NCBI GenBank assembly: GCA_013397865.1 | Contig: VZTI01004032.1 | Coordinates: 249,267 to 313,266 of the forward strand | Reading direction: 5' to 3' | DNA: 64,000 nt | Source: Struthidea cinerea | Lineage: Eukaryota; Chordata; Aves; Passeriformes; Corcoracidae | Part shown: positions 10,729 to 21,660 of the stretch, one piece after another | Numbering within the stretch: position 1 is the first letter of the stretch | Layout of the letters: each line of letters opens with the position of its first letter | The notes under the pieces: model-generated | Database searches by the model: none | What the model was told of the DNA's origin: nothing | Seen by the model: the letters and a program-made list of their open reading frames with translations, nothing else | Position numbers and translations under genes: made by a program

Positions 10729-13700
10729 CTTGGCCGAGGTGACTTGGGTTATTGGCTGTTAGTAATCAGGGTTAGGTTCCAGAAGACCTGCTCCTCCCTG
10801 CGAGCTCACTGGGGCTTTATTAGCAATCCTGTGTTAGTGGTGTGTTCACTCCCTCCCCACCACAATGCGATCTTCTTCAGTTGTTATCCAAAAAGAGTGC
10901 TGCTGGAATGAATGGCAAAATAGTCTGTCTGGAGGGGAGGGGAGCAGGCAGGTGATGAGGACTGTGCTGCTTGGCATAGAGCTCTTTGCCATTGGACAAG
11001 CAGGAAAAATAGCTGGCAAGCCTCAGGACACAGCAGTACAAACACCCAAGTACTTCAGTATCAAGGATACAACTTAAAAATAAAATCCTATGAAATACAC
11101 CTTCGGAATGCTCAGTCTAAAATGTTGCTCAGATGATTGTGTATTGAGAAGCAAATAATTGTTGGGAAATCCCCCTGCAAAGGCAGCAGCAGGAGCAAAT
11201 GGCAGGGTGGTTCCCCTCCAGATACAATGCCCAATATTGAGCTGTGTCATGGGAAAGGTGTGAAATAGCTGGAGCCAATGAAGAAGAAAAAAAAGGTCCG
11301 TGGGAACCAAGGTATAAATTGGTGTGGGGGTGTGGGGGTGTGTGTGCCTGTACTCTACCAGCTTCAGGAAGAATACACTGAGCCCATTAGGAGAAAACGT
11401 TCCTGTGTATGAACCCCGTTCCCAAACACGTGAAATTTTGTTTAAAATAAAAACTGATCAAAGATCTTTCCAAGGTCTCAGGATATAAGGGGATTGATGA
11501 GATGGAAGTCTATGTGGGATGCAGAGACAAAAGAATCACTGAGAGCATTGGACCAAGACAGGAGTAAGGCAAACATCATCCTTTTTTTTTCTTACCAGAA
11601 ATGATTAACATCACTGTAGCTCCCCAGCCTCTCTGTCTTATGGTGTGCTTTTCACAGGTTCCAGAAACGAGTGGAGTTTCCCTGCATGATCCATCCATAC
11701 CTAGATTTCTGTTACATTTGTCCAAAGAAAATCCATGCAAGAACACAAAGGAGATTGTGGCAGTAGAAAGATTTTGATTAGAGGATCTGATCCTTTTGTT
11801 CTCATTCAAAACCAAAGCTTTGCTTGTGTGAGGACTCCTTTTTAAAAGGAATTTTTCATACTCAAGTTAAATATTCCTAGCAAACTACATAGGGAATACT
11901 ACAAGAAGCTTGTGGTATTTCCACTCCTTACATCAGCATCTGCTATTTTCTTAGTCTAGCAAAGCAATTTAATTCTTGAGAGGCTTTTAATCTATAAATC
12001 TGAACTCTTACTTAAGCCCACAATTAACAATTTCCAGTTTTTTCAAGTGCAAAAAGGATGCAGATGAGAACTTCGTGTTTGTGGACAGCCAGATGTACTC
12101 TGTGTGTTTAGTTTGCTTTGCCTGTGGCCCAAAATTCCTATTGAGCGTGTACAGATACCATTCTGTGATAAAAAGGATGTGTTAAAACATCAAGTGGTGA
12201 TGGTAGGGCACCATCAAACACCAACAGTTGTTGGGGGAAAAGGAAAAATCTGCATCAGCTGCTTCAGTTCTGCCAAAAGTGCAGCTGGAGCACATTAGCA
12301 GTGGTTTTGCTCAAGTGCTTCTTCTGAGGGATTTTATTAAAGGGTTCCTCTATTTCTTTTGTTTTACTCCAGTGACTGAGTGGCTCTTGACCTCAGCCCT
12401 TGGTGTTACATTCAGGTAGAATTTTCTGAAGGACAAAAATAATCATCCTTCAAATAATCACCCAGTAAAAAATACGCATTTTACCTTCTAACACAAACCT
12501 GACAGCGACACTGTTACATTTCTAAGGGGCTGACCCCAAAACCTGCTGCTAAGGTATCAAGAGAAAAGGAAACAAAAGGAAATATTTCTGTGGTTTGAGT
12601 TACTTCCTGCCATGAGGCAACATCTTTGTGTGCCACAAACACACAGTTAATCAAAGTTAGCAGAAAATTGTCTTGTGGTGAGCTACTAACCCTGCCCGCG
12701 TGTTCAGAATAGAGATGTACAGGTGGTACCATCCCAGGGCCAGCGGAGTTCGAGGCTGGTAGAGCAAAAAGGCTTTGGGGAGTTGGCAAAGTGAGAGTTG
12801 TTGCTGATAGGAGCCTGCAAATATCATTTGCTCAGCTGAATGTTGGTGTTACTACACAGTGGGGTGTGTTGGGGGTCACACCTTGCTGCAGAGCAGATGC
12901 CACCTGCATCTACCTAAAAGTCTGCTCTGTCCACGGAGGGATGGAGGAGTAACTCAGGAGCGGTGCTGAGGAAAAGGAGACATCCTCTTTTTCTGTGTGT
13001 GACTGGAAGAAATCCAGTCATAGGGAAAGGGAACAGGGAAAGGTCATGAGTGGTAATTGCCAGGGATAGTGCTGGTAGCCCTAAAGGAAACCTACAGCTC
13101 CAGGAGGGACTGGCACTATCTCAGTTTTCCCACCTTCGTTAGGCCTCCAACTCTAAACTGCCCAGCCTAGACAGCAGGCACTGCACAGAAACAGCATCTC
13201 CAGAGGATGAAGGCTTCATCTCTCTCAGGCTGTGGCTTGACAATAGGGGGCCTTATTTGCTCAAGAAGAGCCTTTTGGCTCTTTTTTCTCCCGAGGAATT
13301 TGTTCCAGTTCCCTGACTGCTGTGCAGGTGGTGTTTTGGGTGCTATTGTAAGGAGGTTTCCATCATCCAACTTGAGATGAGTGAGGTAACGAAGGAAAAG
13401 AGGCTCATTAAACAAGGCGTAGACTCCTGTGGATGCACCTGCAGAGAAATTCCCTTCTGAAAAACCCGGGAGCCTGGGGTAGACTTCCCTTTTCTGCTGG
13501 GAGGTGAGTGCTTCTCTCCTGTGTCCCTCTCCACCCCTTTCAGAAGCTGGTAGGCTCCCTCAGTTCAGAGGATGTCTAGGAACTGTGTGGACACCATGTT
13601 GTTTAAAGGTCCACCTTGTTCCTATTCCCCCTCGTAAGCAGAGCTATTCCAGGTGTGTTTTCTTGCCTTCCTGTGCCCTCCACCACTGTCCTCAGAAGCG

Positions 13701-14417
13701 GTGATCCCTTAATTATTGCTCTGCAGTTTCCAGGGCCACCTCCACGTCAACCAACGTTTATCACAGCACATGAGCCACCACACCTGATCTCCCACCGCCA
13801 CCTCCGTAGCCACGAGTTTCATTTAAAAACAAAGCCAAGGTGCTGCTGCAGCTGGGGGAGGCCGGGGTGTGGTGATTCCTGCCTGGCTGCTGCAGCGAGC
13901 TGCTGCTTGGATAAGTCACAGGCCACCACTGCCAAGCCCCAAACAGCAATTTGAACCTTATCAAGGCTTCTCAGGCTGCTGAACTGGCAGCAGGCAAGAG
14001 TGTCCCTGCAGCTGGGCTTCTCCTGTCACTGAGTGTCTGTCTCCAGTGAATGTAGGCCAAGAAAAGCAGACGGATTCTTCCACCACTCTCCCGCTACCTC
14101 TTCAGGGACAGACATGTATTGTCCAGACAGTTTACTGGCAACAGCGCTGCTCTTGCCTACTCAGAGCAGTGTCAGGATGATCAGAGACCAAGCCTGACCA
14201 GGAAAATGCTCCAGTGGAGGTGGAGCCTGATCTTCCCCAGACGTGGCTGCTGGTGCCTGCTGATTGCTGGATTTCCATGCATGTGCCTGGCCAGGTTTCT
14301 TGTATCAAGAACCAACAGTTCACAGCGAAACTTCAAAAAGAAGCTAACAAAAAAACCAAACCAAAAGCCAAGCCCTTTCCTAGCCCCTTCCTTATGGAAA
14401 GAGCTGAGATACACAGT
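10729..14417. other. Intergenic, no gene seen
   Basis: There are only short open frames without familiar motifs. A G/T-rich tract (GGGGG separated by TGT) lies at 11321-11346. GC content rises around 13.5-14.4 kb, where several overlapping frames of 60-135 codons stay open on both strands, consistent with composition rather than coding. Confidence 0.6.
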
Positions 14418-14512
14418 GTGATTCTTGGGATGTCCTGTGCAGGACCAGGAGCTGGACTCGATGATCCTGATGGATCCCTTCCAACTCAGCTTATTCCATA
14501 GTTCTGTGATAC
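14418..14512 (+). mobile_element. CR1 LINE, 3' end fragment
   Basis: The sequence carries the CR1 3'-UTR signature: GAGCTGGACTCGATGATCCT, then CCCTTCCAACTCAG and a terminal TTCTGTGAT-type octamer. CR1 copies are usually 5'-truncated, and this one keeps only about 95 bases. No coding part remains. Confidence 0.88.
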
Positions 14513-16082
14513 CGCAGGCTGCTGAGCACCAGCAGGTCTCCGAGGATTCGGGCAGCACAGACTGCAGGCAGGATGCTCCAAGTGTGGCTGTTTCTCGAGG
14601 TTTCTCTTGTGTCCCTCATTGTCCATCTGGCATTTGCCAGGGTGGGTTAAATGCAGTGCTCAGCATCTGTCGTGTCCAGCCTTTCCGCTGTATCCTCACT
14701 CTTTGCCACACTGTGGTTTCTGCACCAAACCCAAAAAAACTCAGTGCCCTGAGAGGGAGAACACTGATACAGGACTTAGGGGGATTTTTTCCCATCACCA
14801 GCTCCCGATTTAAGCAATTCTGGAAAGCTGCTGGGTAGGTACCGTGACGGACCAAGTAACAAAAGGTCTTAATCTTGACTATTTCGTGCCTTTTATAACA
14901 AATTTCCTGCAGTGGCATCTGCTGGCAAGGTTAACAACTGCAGCGTTTGCAGCGATGTGATCCAGGGTGGGATGGCTGGGTGTTGGTACAGGCATTAAGG
15001 AATGCTCTGTTGACCTATTTAAAATGCCATATCAAGGAGATTTAAAGCCCTGAGTGAGCAGGCCTGACCTTACAGCTGACCTTGGTTTGAGATGAAGGTC
15101 AGATGAGGCCTGGGTTTGTTCCAGCTGGAATTTCCCCGCAATCCACTTTACGAGTTCAATTCTTTGCTTTAACTATCACGGAATAAACCCACTGATTCTT
15201 ATTTACTTTAAGGATTTGCTTTCCCTGAATCAATGTCAGTCCTAGAACAGCTCAGCCCAGCTGAAGTCACTTTTCTTTGATGTCTGTCACAGATGAAAAA
15301 TGGCAGATGTGTTTCCCTAGTCAGGCTGGGATACTGTCCAAGCACGGCATATGTCCCAGGAAAGGAGCAATGCAAGCAAGAGGAGGGACTGAAGAGTCCT
15401 GAGCATGTCTCCAGCTGTGTGAGTGCTTCCCTGGCACTCATCCAGGTGTGTGTAGCCTCTCTGAGCTCAGCTTAAGTCACTGACACCAATATGCAAAAGA
15501 GAGATAGATGTCATGCAAATCACACTCGAATCAAGATTGCTGTGAAAACCCATCAAACACCATGCAAGTTTGGGGAATTGTTCTTCACCACTTGGGACAG
15601 GCCTTGTTTTAAATGCTGGAAGAAGTCGCTTTGGAGACAAATGTTCCGTGATTCGAACTAAACAAGAAAAACTCTGCTTTATTCTCCCCCAAGGCTGCCC
15701 ACCAGAAAAGATACGGAGTCATCTGAATCTCACACGTCACGTGAAAGAACACAACGCCTGCTTTTAAAGCAGAAGGGACTCACTGTTCTCCAGGTGAAGT
15801 AAAAAGATGCATTTGATGCATTCAGTTCAGTTAACAGACCTCTTTATATGCAAAATCACTGGTAAATGAGAAACAATTGTAATAGAAACTTAGAAGTCCT
15901 TGTAGCTCATTTTATTGTATAATTCAAAGCAGCACAGTCTGGTACTGCTGTCTTTGAAGACCCAAATTACACGTTTGGTTTCAAGCTGCTTATTTTATCT
16001 AAAATGGCATTAAATGTATTTTAAATAGTAAGTAAGTATTATAGTACTAAGTAAGTAATTACAAAAAAAAAAGGGGGGGGGG
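14513..16082. other. Intergenic, no gene seen
   Basis: There is no recognisable gene or repeat until the A-run and G-run that abut the gap at 16083. Open frames around 14.4-14.9 kb overlap the CR1 fragment and its flank and look non-coding. Confidence 0.6.
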
Positions 16083-16271
16083 NNNNNNNNNNNNNNNNNN
16101 NNNNNNNNNNNNNNNNNNNNNNNNNNNNNNNNNNNNNNNNNNNNNNNNNNNNNNNNNNNNNNNNNNNNNNNNNNNNNNNNNNNNNNNNNNNNNNNNNNNN
16201 NNNNNNNNNNNNNNNNNNNNNNNNNTAAATATAATAAAAAAAAAAAAAAAAAAAAAGGGGGGGGGGGGGGG
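16064..16271. repeat. A-run/G-run pair flanking an assembly gap
   Basis: Immediately left of the gap is a run of A followed by a run of G. Immediately right of it, after a short AT stretch, is a longer run of A followed by a longer run of G. The 143 N (16083-16225) lie between. This looks like a (A)n(G)n low-complexity site that broke the assembly, possibly with one flank represented twice. Confidence 0.8.
16083..16225. other. Assembly gap (143 N)
   Basis: This run of N sits inside the poly-A/poly-G site described separately. Confidence 0.99.
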
Positions 16272-16939
16272 AAGGCAATCATCTGAAATATATGTTTTTC
16301 CCCTGGGAAAATTTTAACTTGGCACAGCAGACCTGCACAGATCCTCTTTGGGTTCAGTGTTGCAGATCTCTATAGAAGATATCTACACGTTTTATAATTA
16401 TGTGGTGAAACACTAAATTAGCTAGATGGGCCTACTGCAGAATTGCAGAATAATTTTGCAACTAAACATATTGTTGGTAAGTCAAAGGCATCATAACAAA
16501 ACCATTTACCTTTTTTCTGCGGAGTTTCAAGAGCCATTTGTACATGTAACTTATCCTCTACAGCAGGAAACGAGAGAGAAATGACACAGCAAAGCACTGC
16601 TGGACCTTGTGTGAAGCCTGTTGGGCACTGCAAACCAAATTGTTTTCGGCGTTATGTTTCAGAGCTGCAAACCCAGCACAACTCAGACTATTTTAATAGA
16701 GAGCAATTTGTGTCTGAGCAGTGTCTGAGGTTTTTATTAAGGCAACTCAACAGGGCCGATGCTCTGATACAGTATGTTACACTTTGGGAACATTACAACA
16801 CGATCTGTTCGGGAACAGAATAACAAAAGGCATAAAGCAGCTTAACGCTGACCTAAATAATCCAGTATATTCCTTCTTAAAAACTCTTGCCATGCCATCT
16901 GGGGGGTTGATTCCCGACAGATTACTGAAGCTTCCTTCT

Positions 16940-17300
16940 GTGTGGAAAGCCCCTCGCTGCAGGGCGAGCACGACCAGAGCGAAAGCAGCGGGCTGCGGCA
17001 GCGCACAGGAAACCATCGGAGGCACAGGGGACGGGCGCTGCCCGCGCTCTCATCGGCCACAGCACCAAAAAAAACCCCAAAAAAACCCCGAGCAAACCCC
17101 CTGGCTGCTTGCCCCACACCTCTCAGGTGCCACCAGCTTGTCCTGGGGGCCAGCAAGGGCCGAACGAAGTCGGAGGCGCCGCTGCAAAGGCTCGCCCCGC
17201 GGGCCGGGCGTGGGCGGGCGCTCAGTGCGGCGCCGCGAACCCATTTCCTCCCGAGCGGGGAGAGCCGCGCTCCGCGTCTGGCCCCTCCTGCAAACTTCAG
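16940..17300. promoter_or_regulatory. Orphan CpG island between ENAH and LBR
   Basis: About 360 bases are GC-rich with roughly three dozen CpG dinucleotides by hand count, in a background with few. Inside is GCGTGGGCG at 17208-17216 (EGR1 consensus), overlapping GGGCGG (SP1-type). It lies about 15 kb past the ENAH stop and 14 kb before the LBR island, so it serves neither known promoter directly. Open frames of 209 (+) and 160 (-) codons cross it but show no known domain and probably reflect few stop codons in GC-rich DNA. A promoter of an unannotated transcript or an enhancer are both possible. Confidence 0.7.
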
Positions 17301-17402
17301 CCCTGAACTCTCGCTGAACCTCAAGCGCAGTTTCCATATTCACCGACTCTTTTGCTTTTCAGTAGTAAAGTCCTCCTTGCTAATCCGGGTGCTGGGGAAA
17401 AG

Positions 17403-17416
17403 GCGGGAATTCCCGC
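17403..17416. promoter_or_regulatory. 14-bp perfect palindrome with kappaB core
   Basis: GCGGGAATTCCCGC equals its own reverse complement. Its core GGGAATTCCC fits the NF-kappaB consensus GGGRNNYYCC, and its halves resemble E2F sites. It lies about 100 bases past the orphan CpG island. Binding is inferred only from the motif. Confidence 0.45.
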
Positions 17417-20400
17417 AGCCTGGCAGACCACGGGCAGAAATGGATGGGGAGTCCTGGAGGTACAGCTGGTGCCAGCACCTCAGGTTAGCTGTGCCTTGGG
17501 TACATGTCCTGTTTCTGGGAAGGTCCTGCCCTGGTTGTTGGAATTATAGGAATTTAAATACAAGATATTGAAGTGCGTGCTGCTTATTTTGGGGGAGGAG
17601 AGGAGAGGAAAGCAAGCAGTAAATGAATATATATCGACTACAGATGTACCTGCACCCAGAAGATCACAGGAATTATCCTCTGATCCTTTTTTCTAAGGCA
17701 GGTACTTCTAGAACTGATGCTGCTCTGCTGCATGTTTGTCTAGAAGTATCCCACTGTAAATGGGATACAATAAAACCTGGCAGGCTTCAGGGTTTCGCAT
17801 AAAATGCTGTATCTCACCCCAAAATCAAAATATGCACAAGTTGCTACCAAGTGCAGCTGATGAGGTTGCAGGTGTAATGTTAAAGGGATGCTACTGCTTT
17901 TTCATGTGTAACTTCCAGTATGTTAAAACTTTTAATTTTCAGAACTTTATACAAATTTATATTTTAAAATATTTCTAGTGCAGCTGAGGTCCGAAGTGAT
18001 GTAGCTCAATTCCATACATGAAGCAGTGGGGTGTGTGCATCTGTTGGTAGTCTGAATTGGAGCTAGCCCTGAATGTATAGATTATAGCTGAGGTTGAACT
18101 TGAATTAAAAGAAACGCCAGTCTGATTCCCTCCTATCTGAGCTGATCTTTCTACTCCTTGAAGCATATCTCAATAACCCTCTTGTTATCTTCCTCGGAGT
18201 TCCCGTATGCTATTATTGTTCTTATCTATACGTTCCCTTGATTATGGCACTGCCCTCTGAGCCTGTCATCGCTGTCGCTGCTTCATAATGCCTGCAATTA
18301 TTGCTCTGTGGGCTGCCAGCCCCGCTAATGATGCAGTGCTGGCTGTTGGTGCTGCGGGAGGCGAGGGCTTCGTGCTCACCCTGCAGAACGCGCTTGGAGC
18401 TGCAGCGCGGCTGGGAAGAGCAATGTAGGTCACAGCGGTGTCGGGATCGCTTTGTGGGAGCAGGCAGCGATGGTGCCGGGGGGGGTTGCATCAGGTTCAC
18501 AACAACTGATTCCCATGGAGTCTCCTGGGCTTTCAAATGAAGCAGATTCTTCTGTGTTTATGCTGTACCTTTTGATTTGTGCGACACCCGCAGCTTCTGC
18601 TGAGGTCTGCTCCCTCAGGGTCCTCAAGGTCGGTGCTTTTATGGACTCTCTCCAGATAAAGATCCATCTGCTTGTTCAAAGTATGCTATTCTGAGCTGGA
18701 TGCTGTTTACTGATGAAAGAGTGTGCCCAATTAGTTCCTGCAATTTGCCAGCCAAAGCAGCCTTGCCAGCTTTCTGCACTATGTGGAAGCTGACAGTGAA
18801 CCCAGTAAGCACAGGATGAATCCTTTCTGTGCTGCTCAGCATCTTCACGTGTGAATTAGCCTGTGTGCAAACAGTGAACCTCACAATGCTGAAATCGCAG
18901 ATAAAAACCGGTACCACAGACTGAAATTCTCACCACAGACTGAAATTACTCTTGTAAAATGGCAGAGAAATATTTCTGCATTTCAGGTCATTAAAGTCAT
19001 GTTGCAGAAGTACAATATGTTAATAACACACCAGTGTTGTGGCCCAGCAAATGCAGGCTTTGCTCTTGGAGGCCTCTAAGCAGCATCGAGTACAGGTGGG
19101 GAAGGAACAGACCATGAAAGAAGCATCAGGGCAAGACTTTATACTGTGAGTTATTTCCCACAAACAAGGGTGGGAAGGGAGAAAGAGCAGGGATGAGAAG
19201 TGCCTCAGCCTTGGTATTTTTTTTGCTTGGGCTGTTAAAGACCAACACCTCGTAAATCAGACTCAGTTTTACTTGGCTAAGCGGGGCGTAAGCCCAAGAA
19301 CAACATCTAAAGTAGGCCAGGACGAGGTCACAGCTGTGTGCTGGGGAAGACAGCACAAGCCCTGGCTCCCAAACACACCACACAGACGCACGCACACTCT
19401 CTCACAGGCTCCTGGCTTTGGAATTGAGCCCAGGGATGCATCAGGAGACCACTGCATGGTGTGTACCCCGGGCCATGCCTTAGTGGCAGCCAGGTCAAAC
19501 TGCTTTGTAAGGAAGTGCTGCCATTCTCAGCCGATGAGCCCTCGGTGATCTGCCAGTGACTGAGGAAAACACTGAGGAAAATGAAGAAACTCAAGCCTTT
19601 TGCTCAGTCCTACCTCTACAAAGCAGTGGATTCCACTGTCACTGAAAACAGGGAAAAAAACTTGAATACTGTGAGATACCTTGTGTCTAGCAAGTACTTT
19701 CTCCCCTTCCCAGGAGAAGGCAGGGCTGGACACCTTACAGCCGCTTTCCTCACAGATAATTAGCATGTTAATTGCAATGTGTTTAACACCTAGTGTGAGA
19801 AGGCACAGCCTGCACTGATTGCTTGGCTTTCCCATGGTCTGATTGCAGCCTGTCAAGCCAGAAACCACATGTTCATGGTTCGTGCTCCAACGTGCAAGGC
19901 AGGGTCTGGTAAATGGTCTCTCGTGCTCTGAGAGTGTTATCCTCTCTGGTTTTGCGTGTGAGGTTGCTGTGGACGTGGGCCTTGCTGAGAAAAGCGTAAT
20001 TTACCTTGAACTCTCTCAGTACCGTGTGGTACTCCGTCAGAGAGGGCTGATAATGATGCAAACCCCTGCCCACAGCCCTGATCTTTACAGGCTGGCTGCG
20101 TGCATACATGTGAACTGCTGATTCACATGGATTTTTGATAAGGGGAGTGAATCCAAGAATGAAGGGAACTCACTCGCACACCCTTGGCCAACCTGCTGCT
20201 TCGTGAGACCTGAAGGCTATTGCAGAGTGTTGGAGTTGGACACAAAACCACTCGGAGAACATCTCTCATCCCCTGGCAGGCATTTGAAAAGAGTGAACTG
20301 TGCGGCCATTTTAATACTGAGGGTTATCCTTTAGTTAATAACATATCACTAGCATTGGCACAGGGCAACTTTCTCAACTCATACCAGTGCTGTATCATCT

Positions 20401-21269
20401 GCTTGTTAGATGTACACAACAAATAAATCCTATTTTTCAGGTCGAATGTGGAAATAGGTTTATCGTCATTCCCCTGTCTGTCTGCCTCAAATTGCACTTG
20501 AGGTGGCTTTCAGATGGCTTCCTCAAAGAAGATATAAAAGAAATACATATATTGAGAGGGCAGTAGATGCTAGTTCGAAAAACACGTCATGCAGTCACCT
20601 AATGCTGGTTCCGCAGTCACTGCACTGTGTGGTTTTATCCAGTGACAAATATCGCCCCGCAAGCTTTAGTAATGAAAGCTCTTTGAAGGGAGAGTTGCAA
20701 CAGCCACTGAAGCTGTTACAGACGGAATTTGCTGCTACAAATTCAATAGATAAAATGTAGAGGAAACTTTGTTTCCTGGAAAAAATAATTTATCAAGCTA
20801 GTGAAACAAAGCCTGGTTTTTTTTTTTTCTTTTAGGTGAGAACAATTCCTGGGGTTGTCCAGATATCAGAACAAGTAAACTGTGGTGCAAGAGTTGTTCT
20901 TCTTTCTTCTGTCTCCATGAAAGCTTTTCCAAGGGGCCTGAGAAAGCACAGGAGAGGGAAGAGCTGGCTGTGGCAGCAGGAAGGTGGGTCCTCCCCTAAA
21001 ACCGGTGAGTGCCAGTTCAGAGCCATCCGTTTGGGCTTGCAGACTGCTCCCTTGTCTAGCAAAAACCCTGTAATGACCTGGTCCTGCAGGGGACTGCTGC
21101 TGAGAGGTGCAACTGTCAGTGAAGGAGAGCGAAGAAACCAGGATAACTTGTGTGTGCCTTTTCCTTCCACGCTGTGAACATTGTGTGGGCTGTTCATCCC
21201 TAAAACAAGCTGCCAGCCTGCAGCAGCCAATGTCACCAAGTCACCAAGGCAGGCCTGTCGCTGTTAAGT
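17417..21269. other. Intergenic, no gene seen
   Basis: I see no recognisable coding exon. Moderately GC-rich patches lie at 18.3-18.5 kb. A polypyrimidine tract ending TTTTAG is at about 20817-20835, followed by frames open on both strands. No product can be named. Confidence 0.55.
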
Positions 21270-21660
21270 ACCGAGAATGGTGAGTAACGACACAATCCAA
21301 GTTCAGGAAGAAAGTAGTTATTTAATTAATTATAATTGGGTTTATATAACTTGGTTCCCAAAGATGACAGGAGGTTATTGGATCTTGGACCAGCCACCCC
21401 CTGTCCCATTGGCCAAAGCTCACAACACCTACTTCAAAATATTATTTCACTGTGTACCATAACAACTCTGAAAAACAGATCCCAGGTGCACAGATAAAAC
21501 TCAGTTTACAAAAAACCTGTAGCAGTGTTTATCATAGTTTTCATGAGAGCCACAGAGTTCTCACAGAATGCTACAGAAAGCTGAAAAATTTCGCTACCAG
21601 AGCTTTTCAGCATCTACAGCAGGCCCTCAGTGTAGGCACATGAAGTAGACAGGCGAGGGG
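21270..21660 (-). mobile_element. Possible degraded LTR (minus orientation)
   Basis: Read on the minus strand, the stretch has a CCAAT-type element, then a TATA-like TATAAA, then AT-rich sequence, spaced as in a retroviral LTR promoter. The + strand text GGTTCCCAAAGATGACAGGA followed by a TTGGATCTTGGACC block resembles avian LTR antisense sequence as I remember it. No clean TG...CA ends or target-site duplication were found, and there is no coding remnant. Confidence 0.35.

Noticed and set aside
16842..17571. 209-codon (+) and 160-codon (-) frames over the orphan CpG island
   Set aside because: Both strands are open at once, which fits composition. Pro/Arg-rich text has no recognised motif or splice structure.
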